Of a DNA stretch of 64,000 nt, positions 45,940-56,046 are shown piece after piece. The first letter of the stretch is position 1. The number at the start of each line of letters is the position of its first letter. The position numbers and the translations under genes were made by a program. This DNA comes from Schumannella sp. 10F1B-5-1 (lineage in GTDB: Bacteria; Actinomycetota; Actinomycetes; Actinomycetales; Microbacteriaceae): positions 186,001 through 250,000 of the forward strand of contig NZ_VHQH01000040.1 in assembly GCF_006517535.1 (NCBI RefSeq), read 5' to 3'. A model generated the notes under the pieces. The model was not told the origin of the DNA, did not search any database, and saw only the letters and a program-made list of their open reading frames with translations.

Positions 45940-45957
45940 CGACACGACGTCGTGTCG
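45940..45957. promoter_or_regulatory. Perfect 18-bp palindrome upstream of dctA
   Basis: CGACACGACGTCGTGTCG, fully symmetric, centred about 31 bp upstream of the dctA ATG in the divergent gap to the sensor kinase gene. Candidate operator for the response regulator or another dimeric factor. A weak TTGTCA lies 7 bp upstream of it. Confidence 0.5.
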
Positions 45958-45979
45958 ACCGGATGGGAATCACCGGAAC

Positions 45980-47374
45980 ATGGCAATGACGCTACCGTCC
46001 CCCCGCCGCGGCCTGCGCCGCATCGAGAGCAACCACTGGCTCTACATCCTCGTCATCGCCGCGGTCGTGCTGGGCGCGCTCGTCGGCATCCTCTTCCCCG
46101 ACTTCGCCACGACGCTCGAGCCGGTCGGCAAGGGCTTCGTCAACCTGATCAAGATGATGATCGCGCCGGTCATCTTCTGCACGATCGTGCTCGGCGTCGG
46201 CAGCATCGCCAAGGCCGCCACGGTCGGCAAGGTCGGCGGGCTCGCGGTCGTCTACTTCCTGGTCATGTCGACCTTCGCGCTCGCGATCGGGCTCATCGTG
46301 GGCAACATCATCCACCCGGGTGAGGGCCTCGACCTCTCGAACGCGCACTACGAGACCGAGAACACGGAGGCGACGACCACCTCCGACTTCATCCTCGGCA
46401 TCATCCCGACGACGCTCGTGTCGTCGCTCGTGTCGGGCAGCATCCTGCAGACCCTCCTCGTGGCGCTGCTGGTCGGCTTCGCGCTGCAGCGCATGGGCGA
46501 CCGCGCGACGGGCATCCTGGATGCGATCCGCTCGATCCAGACGCTCGTGTTCCGCATCCTGACCATGATCCTGTGGCTGGCCCCGGTGGGAGCGTTCGGC
46601 GCGATCGCGGCGGTTGTCGGCAACACGGGCGCGGGGGCGCTGCTCAGCCTGGCGACGCTCATGGTCGGCTTCTACATCACCTGCATCCTGTTCATCGTGG
46701 TGGTGCTCGGCGGTCTGCTCTACGCCTTCACGCGGGTCAACATCTTCCGCCTCATGAAGTACCTCGGCCGCGAGTACCTGCTGATCGTGGCGACCTCGTC
46801 GTCGGAGGCGGCGCTGCCGCGACTGATCGCGAAGATGGAGCACGTCGGCGTCGCGAAGCCGGTGGTCGGCATCACGGTGCCGACCGGCTACTCGTTCAAC
46901 CTCGACGGCACGGCGATCTATCTGACGATGGCGTCGCTGTTCATCGCGACGGCGATGGGCACGCCGCTGTCGATCGGCGAGCAGATCGGCCTGCTGGTGT
47001 TCATGATCATCGCCTCGAAGGGCGCGGCAGGCGTCACCGGCGCCGGGCTCGCGACGCTCGCGGGCGGATTGCAGACCTACCGGCCGGATCTGGTCGACGG
47101 CGTGGGCGTGATCGTCGGCGTCGACCGGTTCATGTCGGAGGCCCGCGCGCTGACGAACTTCACCGGCAACGCGGTCGCAACGCTGCTGATCGGGACCTGG
47201 ACGCGGCAGATCGACCCCGACCGGGTGCGCGAGGTGCTGCACGGCCGCAAGCCCTTCGACGAGGCGCGGTTCGCGCGGCAGGATCCGCACACGGCGGTCA
47301 ACGATCTGACGACGGCCGACGACGGGGATGCGGCGGGCCCGGGTCAGCGCGAGCTGGCCGGGCGCGGGCACTGA
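45980..47374 (+). CDS. dctA: C4-dicarboxylate:cation symporter (DAACS family)
   Basis: Membrane transporter of 464 residues with eight or more hydrophobic segments. Family motifs are present: SSSEAALPRLIAKMEHVGV (serine-rich hairpin), VPTGYSFNLDGTAIYLTMA and a later MSEARALTNFTGNAVATLLIGTW. It brings succinate, fumarate or malate into the cell with protons or sodium. Placement next to a DcuSR-like pair supports this over a glutamate role. ATG at 45980 or 45986; I use the first. Confidence 0.92.
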   Translation: MAMTLPSPRRGLRRIESNHWLYILVIAAVVLGALVGILFPDFATTLEPVGKGFVNLIKMMIAPVIFCTIVLGVGSIAKAATVGKVGGLAVVYFLVMSTFALAIGLIVGNIIHPGEGLDLSNAHYETENTEATTTSDFILGIIPTTLVSSLVSGSILQTLLVALLVGFALQRMGDRATGILDAIRSIQTLVFRILTMILWLAPVGAFGAIAAVVGNTGAGALLSLATLMVGFYITCILFIVVVLGGLLYAFTRVNIFRLMKYLGREYLLIVATSSSEAALPRLIAKMEHVGVAKPVVGITVPTGYSFNLDGTAIYLTMASLFIATAMGTPLSIGEQIGLLVFMIIASKGAAGVTGAGLATLAGGLQTYRPDLVDGVGVIVGVDRFMSEARALTNFTGNAVATLLIGTWTRQIDPDRVREVLHGRKPFDEARFARQDPHTAVNDLTTADDGDAAGPGQRELAGRGH

Positions 47375-47466
47375 GTCCGGCGGCGCGGCTCGCGCGCCGC
47401 GCGGCTCGCGCGCCGTGTCGCGCCGCCGATGAGCGCGGGGGAATAGCCGGGATCGCGTCCCGGTTG

Positions 47467-47496
47467 AGAGGGTCGATGCATACGCATCGACCCTCT
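47467..47496. promoter_or_regulatory. Long inverted repeat before the FMN reductase gene (operator and/or terminator)
   Basis: 13-bp arms (47467-47479 with 47484-47496) are perfectly complementary around ATAC. The centre CGATGCATACGCATCG matches the operator before the LLM monooxygenase gene. The hairpin is followed by TTCCT, so it might also end dctA transcription. Confidence 0.65.
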
Positions 47497-47553
47497 TCCT
47501 CGTCCGGGCGATCCGCCCGGGCCGCGGGAGAGGCATCCCGGAAGGATCGCCGC

Positions 47554-48171
47554 ATGTCCCGCTCGCTCGTCGTCGTCTCGGCCGGACTCTCGCAGCCCTC
47601 GTCGACCCGTCTGCTCGCCGACCGCCTCGCCGAGGCCGCCGCCCGCGAGCTCGCCCTCGACGGCGAGCAGGTCGACGTGCGCGTGATCGAGCTGCGCGAC
47701 CACGCGATCGACGTGACGAACAACCTGCTGACCGGCTTCGCCAGCGCGAGCCTGCAGGCCGAGATCGACGCGCTCACCGCCGCCGACGGGGTCATCGCCG
47801 TCACGCCGATCTTCACCACGAGCTACAGCGGGCTGTTCAAGTCGTTCATCGACGTGCTCGACAAGGATTCCCTGCGCGGCATGCCCGTGCTGCTCGGCGC
47901 GACCGGCGGCACCGAGCGGCACTCGCTCGCGATCGACTACGCCCTGCGCCCGCTGTTCGCCTACCTGCGCGCGGATGCGCTGGCGACGGCCGTCTACGCG
48001 GCGTCGGGCGACTGGGGCGGCGATGAGGCGCTCGCCGAGCGCATCGACCGCGCGGGCTCCGACCTCGCCGACGCCGTGCGCCGCTCGCGTCGCGTCGCGC
48101 CGGCCGACCCCTTCGCGCTGCCGGTCGGCTTCGACCCGAGCGGCGGAGCCGCGGCGACGCGCTCGGCCTGA
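47554..48171 (+). CDS. NADPH-dependent FMN reductase (CE1759-like)
   Basis: A 205-residue flavodoxin-fold reductase: LVVVSAGLSQPSSTRLLADRL at the phosphate-binding loop, FTTSYSGLFKSFIDVLDKDSLRGMPVLLGATGG in the middle, and AIDYALRPLFAYLRAD. It belongs to the subgroup that partners LLM monooxygenases and would supply reduced FMN to the enzyme encoded at 40986. GGAAGGA about 10 nt before the ATG. The shared palindrome supports joint regulation. Confidence 0.87.
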   Translation: MSRSLVVVSAGLSQPSSTRLLADRLAEAAARELALDGEQVDVRVIELRDHAIDVTNNLLTGFASASLQAEIDALTAADGVIAVTPIFTTSYSGLFKSFIDVLDKDSLRGMPVLLGATGGTERHSLAIDYALRPLFAYLRADALATAVYAASGDWGGDEALAERIDRAGSDLADAVRRSRRVAPADPFALPVGFDPSGGAAATRSA

Positions 48172-48208
48172 TCTCGGCGGGCTCGCGCGTCGCGCATCCA
48201 CCGCGATC

Positions 48209-48247
48209 CGGTCCCGGGGCCGCAGGGGAGTCGGCGCGCCGGGACCG
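48209..48247. terminator. Stem-loop between FMN reductase and DedA genes
   Basis: A 9-bp stem (48209-48217 with 48239-48247) with a 21-nt loop, between convergent genes. Weak as a terminator, but the position fits. Confidence 0.4.
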
Positions 48248-48379
48248 GAGCTCGCGCCCCCTCCGCTCAGGAGCCGGTGATCATCGGGTCACCACCGCCT
48301 CGGACAGTGGTTCGGTCTCAGTGCTGTCCCGGATGAGCCCGTCTTCGGGGGACAGACCCGACGGTGAGTCGACGCGGCG

Positions 48380-49015
48380 TCAGTCGGCGTCGGGCGACGT
48401 CTTCGGTGCGCTCGGTGCGGTGGATGCGCGCCGGCGGCCCCACCGCGACACGAGCGCGTCGATCCCCACGCCCAGCGCGATCGCCACGACGACCGAGCAG
48501 CCCACCGCGAGCAGCGGCCGGTCGCGCAGCAGCGCGCCGAAGGCCGCGCCGACGCCGGTGTTGTAGAGCGCCCAGCCGATCCCCGCCGCGACCGAGAGCG
48601 GCAGGAAGCGGCGGTAGGCGAGCCCCGACGCTCCCGCGGTGAGGTTGACGGCAATGCGGGCGAAGGGGATGTACCGCGCCGTGAACACGAGCACGGCCGG
48701 GCGTCGGCGCACGGTCGCGCGCGTTCGCGCCAGAGCCGAGCCGAGGCGTCCGCGGCGCATCCACGCCCACCGGTCGAGGCCGACCCGCCGGCCGATGCCG
48801 AACAGCGCGCTGTCGCCGATCACGGCAGCCAGCGCGGCGACCGGCACGACCGCCCACAGCGCCGGCGATCCCGTGGATGCGGCGAGCGAGCCGAGAGCGA
48901 CGACCAGCGTCTCGCTCGGCAGCACGACCACGAAGGCGTCGACGACCACCAGGGCGAACAGCGCCGGCAGCAGCCACGGCGAGGCGGCCAGGTCGGCCAT
49001 CCACGGTTCGCTCAC
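48380..49015 (-). CDS. DedA/VTT-family membrane protein
   Basis: A 211-residue inner-membrane protein. FVVVLPSETLVVALGSLAAS, GDSALFGIGRRVG and FTARYIPFARIAVNLTAGASGLAYRRFLPLS are the DedA landmarks; several helices surround them. The family is linked to lipid carrier recycling and envelope stability. The start is uncertain: a GTG at 49015 is used, an ATG at 49000 is possible; neither has a clear Shine-Dalgarno sequence. Confidence 0.83.
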   Translation of the reverse strand: MSEPWMADLAASPWLLPALFALVVVDAFVVVLPSETLVVALGSLAASTGSPALWAVVPVAALAAVIGDSALFGIGRRVGLDRWAWMRRGRLGSALARTRATVRRRPAVLVFTARYIPFARIAVNLTAGASGLAYRRFLPLSVAAGIGWALYNTGVGAAFGALLRDRPLLAVGCSVVVAIALGVGIDALVSRWGRRRASTAPSAPKTSPDAD

Positions 49016-49205
49016 GCGGTCAGCGTCGCCGGGCCGGGTGAACGGCGGATGTCGGACGCGCGGCTGCCGGGTCGGCGCCGATGGCCCGCGTGCGGCGACC
49101 GGGCGGCGTCGCGTCGGCGACCGGTCGGCGACGATCCGGCGAAGCATCGGTGACCTCGGCCGGTTCCGGCGCGGCGGGCGTCGCGCGTCGGCGACGCTGT
49201 GAGTC

Positions 49206-51173
49206 GTGAGGGTCGCGCTGGTCGCCGAATCGTTCCTGCCCCAGATGAACGGGGTCACCAATTCGATGCTGCGGGTGCTGAAGCACCTCGAGGCACGAGG
49301 CCATGAGGCGCTCGTGCTCGCCCCGGGTCCGGGGCGCACGCCGCTCGAGACCGGACGCCTGCACGGCGCCGGCTTCACCGGCTACCGCTCGGTTCCGTGG
49401 CCGGGCTATCCCGAGGTGCGGGTGGCCCTCGCCGCGACGCGCACGCTGACGACGTCGCTCGCCGACTTCAAGCCCGACGTGCTGCACCTCGCGGCGCCGT
49501 TCGTGCTCGGCTGGCAGGGGCTGCGCGCCGCCGAGGCGCTCGGGGTGCCGAGCGTCGCGATCTACCAGACCGACATCCCGGGCTACGCGGCGAAGTACGG
49601 TCTGCCAGCCTCGGAGGGGCTGCTCGAGCGCCACCTCGCCCGCCTGCACAACGCCGCCGACCTCACGCTCGCGCCGTCGTCGGCCGCGATCGCCGGGCTC
49701 GAGGCGCTCGGCATCGAGCGGGTCAAGCTGTGGGCCCGCGGCGTCGACGCCGAGCTGTTCGCGCCGCACCGCCGCGACGAGGCGCTGCGCCGCGAGCTCG
49801 CCCCGGACGGCGAGCTCATCGTCGGCTACGTCGGGCGGCTCGCGCCCGAGAAGCAGGTCGAGGACCTCGCCGCGCTGCAGGGGATGCCGGGCGTGCGCCT
49901 CGTCGTCGTCGGCGACGGCCCCAGCCGTCCCCTGCTCGAGCGGGCGCTGCCCGAGGCGCGCTTCCTCGGCTTCCGCTCGGGCGTGGACCTGGCGCGCACG
50001 GTCGCGTCGTTCGATCTGTTCGTGCACCCGGGCGAGCACGAGACGTTCTGCCAGACGATCCAGGAGGCGCTCGCGAGCGGGGTGCCGGTCGTCGCCACGG
50101 GACGCGGCGGTCCGCTCGACCTCGTGCAGTCGAGCCGCACCGGCTGGCTGTACACGCCGGGCGACCTGGTCGATCTGCGCGCCCGCGTCGCCGACCTGAT
50201 CGGCGACGACGCCAAGCGCCGGGCCTTCGCGGATGCCGCACGCGCCTCCGTCGCCGCCCGCACCTGGGAGCGCCTCGGCGATGAGCTGCTCGAGCACTAC
50301 GACGACGTGCGGGCCGCGCGCGGCGCCGTCGTGCCGAGCCGCATCGCGCCGCGCCGCTGGACCCGCTACGTCGCCCTCGGCGACTCGCTCACCGAGGGGC
50401 TCTGCGACGCCTCGCGGCAGGCGGCGGGGGAGTGGCGCGGCTGGGCCGACCGCCTCGCGAACCTGCTGGCGAGCGCCGATGCGACGCGGTCGCTCGACTA
50501 CGCCAACCTCGCCGTGCGCTCGAAGCGGGTCGACGAGGTGCTCGACGAGCAGCTGCCGAAGGCCCTCGCGATGGCACCCGACCTGGTGAGCGTGCTGGTC
50601 GGCGCGAACGACCTGGTGCGGCTGCACGCCGATCCGATCGCGCTGGCGCGGCGCCTGGGCGCCGGCGTCGCCCGGCTGCGCGCGACGGGCGCCGACGTGC
50701 TGGTGATCGGCGTGTTCGCCCCGTCGTACCGCGGGCTCGGGCCGCTGCGGGCGCGCTTCCGCCGCTTCAACCGCGAGCTCGCCGTGCAGTGCGCGGCCTC
50801 GGGCGCGCGCTTCGTCGACGTGGGCGGTTCGGGCGCCTTCGCCGACGCCGGCGACTGGGCGGCCGATCGCGTGCACCTCAGCTCGATCGGCCACCGCACT
50901 CTCTGCTACCGCGCGGCGGCGGCGCTGGGCGTGCCCGGCGCCGGGGCCTTCGAGGCCCTGGATGCGGCAGTGCACGTCAGCGCCGACGGCCGCCCCGCGC
51001 GGCCCGACGCCGACGCTCCCGGCGAGCGTCTGCCGACGGCGCGCTGGCTCCTCCAGCACGCCGCGCCGTGGGCGGGACGCCGCGTGCGCGGCCGTCGCGC
51101 CGGCGACGGGCTCGTCGCGAAGCACGCCGCCGCGGTGCACCTCGTCGCGGGCGAGCAGAGCACGGGCGTCTGA
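49206..51173 (+). CDS. Glycosyltransferase family 4 fused to SGNH/GDSL hydrolase
   Basis: 655 residues in two catalytic domains. Residues 1-375 are a GT-B glycosyltransferase resembling actinobacterial alpha-mannosyltransferases (VAESFLPQMNGVTNSMLRVLKHL, IYQTDIPGYAAKYG, GYVGRLAPEKQVEDL, HETFCQTIQEALASG). Residues 385-610 are an SGNH hydrolase: G-D-S394 in LGDSLTEG (nucleophile), G466-x-N468-D469, and D554-x-x-H557. No stop separates them. The pair suggests addition of a hexose and removal or transfer of an acyl group on a lipid or wall glycan. The sugar and acceptor are unknown. Confidence 0.87.
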   Translation: MRVALVAESFLPQMNGVTNSMLRVLKHLEARGHEALVLAPGPGRTPLETGRLHGAGFTGYRSVPWPGYPEVRVALAATRTLTTSLADFKPDVLHLAAPFVLGWQGLRAAEALGVPSVAIYQTDIPGYAAKYGLPASEGLLERHLARLHNAADLTLAPSSAAIAGLEALGIERVKLWARGVDAELFAPHRRDEALRRELAPDGELIVGYVGRLAPEKQVEDLAALQGMPGVRLVVVGDGPSRPLLERALPEARFLGFRSGVDLARTVASFDLFVHPGEHETFCQTIQEALASGVPVVATGRGGPLDLVQSSRTGWLYTPGDLVDLRARVADLIGDDAKRRAFADAARASVAARTWERLGDELLEHYDDVRAARGAVVPSRIAPRRWTRYVALGDSLTEGLCDASRQAAGEWRGWADRLANLLASADATRSLDYANLAVRSKRVDEVLDEQLPKALAMAPDLVSVLVGANDLVRLHADPIALARRLGAGVARLRATGADVLVIGVFAPSYRGLGPLRARFRRFNRELAVQCAASGARFVDVGGSGAFADAGDWAADRVHLSSIGHRTLCYRAAAALGVPGAGAFEALDAAVHVSADGRPARPDADAPGERLPTARWLLQHAAPWAGRRVRGRRAGDGLVAKHAAAVHLVAGEQSTGV

Positions 51174-51261
51174 GCGCGACGTCTGAGCAGCCGGCACCCC
51201 GCGCCCACCACGCCGACCCCGCACACCCCCGATCCGCCGGATCACGGCAGAAGGAGCATCC

Positions 51262-52596
51262 ATGCGCATCTCGGTCATCGGCTGCGGCTATCTCGGCGCG
51301 GTGCACGCCGCCGCCATGGCGTCGCAGGGTCACGACGTGATCGGCGTCGACGTCGATCCGGAGCGGATCGCCGCGCTGCGCGCCGGTCGCGTGCCCTTCC
51401 ACGAGCCGGGTCTCGAGGCCCTGCTGGGCGAGGGGATGCGCGCCGGGCGTCTGCGCTTCAGCGCCGAGGTGGCCGACGCCGCCGACGCCGAGGTGCACTT
51501 CGTCGCGGTGAACACGCCGCAGCGTCTCGGCGGCGACGAGGCGGATCTCGGCTACGTCGAGGCGGCGCTGACCGCGCTGCGCCCGCACCTGGCGCCCGGA
51601 GCGCTCGTCGTCGGCAAGTCGACCGTGCCCGTCGGCACGGCACGACGCCTGGCCCCGCTTCTCGGCGGCCGCGCCGAGCTGGTCTGGAACCCGGAGTTCC
51701 TGCGCGAGGGCCACGCGGTCGACGACACCCTGCGTCCCGACCGCCTCGTCTACGGCGTCGGCGACGAGCCGGCCGCGGCCGAGCGCGCGACCGCCCTGCT
51801 CGACGCCGTCTACGCGCCCCAGCTCGCCGCCGGCGTCCCGCGCATCGTCGCCGACCGCGAGACCGCCGAGCTGGTCAAGGTCAGCGCGAACTCCTTCCTC
51901 GCCCTCAAGATCTCGTTCATCAACGCCGTCGCCGACGTGTGCGCGGCGACCGGCGCCGACGTCACCCTGCTGGCGGATGCGATCGGTCACGACGCGCGCA
52001 TCGGCCGGCGCTTCCTGGGCGCCGGGCTCGGCTTCGGCGGCGGCTGCCTGCCCAAGGACATCCGGGCCTTCGGCGCCCGCGCGGCCGAGCTGGGCGAGGA
52101 CTCGATCGGTTCGCTTCTTCGTGAGGCCGACCGCATCAACCTCGGCCGCCGCCACCGGGCCGTCGAGCTGCTGCGCACCGCGCTGGGTGGCGGGCTGCGC
52201 GGCCGTCGCATCGCGGTGCTGGGACTCGCCTTCAAGCCCGACTCCGACGACATCCGCGATTCGCCGGCGCTGTCGGTCGCGACCGAGCTCGCTCTGCTCG
52301 GCGCCGAGGTCGTGGCGCACGACCCGCACGCCGTCGCGAAGGTGCGCGTCGCGCGACCCGAGCTGCGCTGCGTCGATGCGGCCGTCGACGCGGTCGCGGG
52401 GGCGGATGCGGTGCTCGTGCTGACCGAGTGGCGCGAGTACCGCGACCTCGACCCGGCGGCGCTCGCCGCGGCGACGCCCGCGCGACTGATCCTGGATGCG
52501 CGCAACTGCCTCGACGCGACCGCCTGGCGTGCCGCGGGCTGGGACTACCGCGGCCTCGGCCGGCACGAGCACCCCGTCGACGCGCTCGTCGCCTGA
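51262..52596 (+). CDS. ugd: UDP-glucose 6-dehydrogenase family protein
   Basis: 444 residues; oxidises UDP-glucose (or a related UDP-sugar) to the uronic acid with NAD. Start ISVIGCGYLGAVHAAAMASQGHDVIGVDVD is the NAD site. KSTVPVGTA, NPEFLREGHAVDD, and C262 in GFGGGCLPKD (catalytic Cys) follow, with the C-terminal VLGLAFKPDSDDIRDSPAL domain. The UDP-mannosaminuronate type cannot be fully excluded. ATG preceded by AGGAG. Follows the fusion glycosyltransferase and may feed a surface glycan. Confidence 0.9.
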   Translation: MRISVIGCGYLGAVHAAAMASQGHDVIGVDVDPERIAALRAGRVPFHEPGLEALLGEGMRAGRLRFSAEVADAADAEVHFVAVNTPQRLGGDEADLGYVEAALTALRPHLAPGALVVGKSTVPVGTARRLAPLLGGRAELVWNPEFLREGHAVDDTLRPDRLVYGVGDEPAAAERATALLDAVYAPQLAAGVPRIVADRETAELVKVSANSFLALKISFINAVADVCAATGADVTLLADAIGHDARIGRRFLGAGLGFGGGCLPKDIRAFGARAAELGEDSIGSLLREADRINLGRRHRAVELLRTALGGGLRGRRIAVLGLAFKPDSDDIRDSPALSVATELALLGAEVVAHDPHAVAKVRVARPELRCVDAAVDAVAGADAVLVLTEWREYRDLDPAALAAATPARLILDARNCLDATAWRAAGWDYRGLGRHEHPVDALVA

Positions 52597-52813
52597 GCCT
52601 CCCGGCCCGGGAAACCCTCACCTGCTACGCTTCCCGTGGCCACCGTCCGGTGGCCGCACAATCGGAGCAGACCGGCGCGAAGCTGGTCACCGGTGGTGGT
52701 CTTCCGAGCGTCTGAGGCTCGGAGCGCTTCTACTGTTGGCCAGAGCCACGCCCGGCCGTGACGCGCACTCCTGCGCGTGCCGGCGTTCTTCGCCCGCTCC
52801 TGCTCCTGAGGTA

Positions 52814-52832
52814 TTCCGCGCGCATCGCGGAA
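52814..52832 (+). other. Leader hairpin just upstream of pnp
   Basis: TTCCGCG-CGCAT-CGCGGAA: 7-bp stem at 52814-52832, ending 4 nt before the AAGGAG of pnp. In other bacteria pnp leader structures mediate RNase III/PNPase autoregulation. The rest of the 252-bp gap after ugd holds a TACGCT (52626-52631) as possible -10 and no gene. Confidence 0.45.
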
Positions 52833-52848
52833 AGCAAAGGAGAGACCC

Positions 52849-55146
<2,298 letters not shown>

Positions 55147-55165
55147 TCTCCGGATCGCACACGAG

Positions 55166-55200
55166 AGGGCCCGGCTCCGCTTCGCGCGGGGCCGGGCCCT
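55166..55200. terminator. Terminator between pnp and the YbhB gene
   Basis: A perfect 10-bp GC-rich stem (55166-55175 with 55191-55200) with a 15-nt loop, 20 bp after the pnp stop and before the end of the convergent gene at 55242. Confidence 0.75.
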
Positions 55201-55241
55201 TCGTCGTGTCGGCGTGGGGCCGACGGTCCGTGGATGCGCGC

Positions 55242-55769
55242 CTACGGCGTCGACGTCACCCCGACGAGCTGCGCGCGCCCGAGCACGTGCCCGAGCATCG
55301 TGAAGCCGATCACCGCGGGGCTCGCGTCGGCGTCGACCTCGAGCGTCGGCACGTCGAGCGCCGTCAGAGTGAAGAAGTACCGGTGCTCGCCGTGGCCCGA
55401 GGGCGGGGCGGCGCCGAGGAAGCGCTGCAGCTTCACCTCGTTCGGGCCGGTGACGGCGCCCGCGGGCAGCAGCCCCGCATCCGGGTTCCCCGCGTCGGCG
55501 GGCAGCGACGTCGTCGAGGCCGGGATGTCGCGCACCGACCAGTGCCAGAAGCCGCTGCCGGTCGGGGCGTCGGGGTCGTAGCAGGTGAGCACGAAGCTCT
55601 GCGTGCCCTCGGGGGCGTCGCTCCAGGCGAGCGCGGGCGAGCGGTCGTCGCCGCCGGCGCCCATGATGCCCGAGCGGGCGCTCGTCGGCAGCGCGCCGCC
55701 GTGCTCCACGTCGGTGCTGGTCAGGTCGAAGGACGGGACCTCGGGCAGTCGCCAGTTCGGGTCGTTCAT
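55242..55769 (-). CDS. YbhB/YbcL family (Raf-kinase-inhibitor-like) protein
   Basis: 175 residues with the PEBP fold signatures: SPALAWSDAPEGTQSFVLTCYDPDAPTGSGFWHWSVRDIPAS (the DPDAP and HW ligand site), GPNEVKLQRFLGAAPPSGHGEHRYFFTLTALD, and a closing LGHVLGRAQLVG. The physiological ligand in bacteria is unknown. ATG at 55769 with GAGGAG upstream; a -10-like TAGCCT lies at 55822-55817 on the minus strand. Confidence 0.88.
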   Translation of the reverse strand: MNDPNWRLPEVPSFDLTSTDVEHGGALPTSARSGIMGAGGDDRSPALAWSDAPEGTQSFVLTCYDPDAPTGSGFWHWSVRDIPASTTSLPADAGNPDAGLLPAGAVTGPNEVKLQRFLGAAPPSGHGEHRYFFTLTALDVPTLEVDADASPAVIGFTMLGHVLGRAQLVGVTSTP

Positions 55770-56046
55770 GCGCTCTCCTCGTCGTCGCGGGCGCCCGGCC
55801 GGGCGCTCCCGCGGTCAGGCTAGGGGTCCGGCCGGGGCGGGCGCCGCGCATCCACAGCACTGACAGTCAGACCTCAGATGTCGGGGAACGACGGGCGGCC
55901 CGACGGTCTCGGCCAGACGAAGATCGAGGATCGGTAACGATTCGCGCGGCGTTCGCGGGCGTGTCGCCGGCCGGCGCTAATGTGCATCGCAATCGGGCCC
56001 TGCGCATCCCGCGCTCGGCCCGGCTCGCGAGCCAGGGGAGAGGCGC

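Noticed and set aside
47375-47440. GC-rich imperfect repeats after dctA (gcgcgccgc units) as a mobile-element end
   Set aside because: Only two imperfect short copies, no target duplication and no transposase gene.
52597-52848. Possible rpsO gene upstream of pnp, as expected from other actinobacteria
   Set aside because: The gap is too small and no S15 residues can be read in any frame; rpsO must lie elsewhere.
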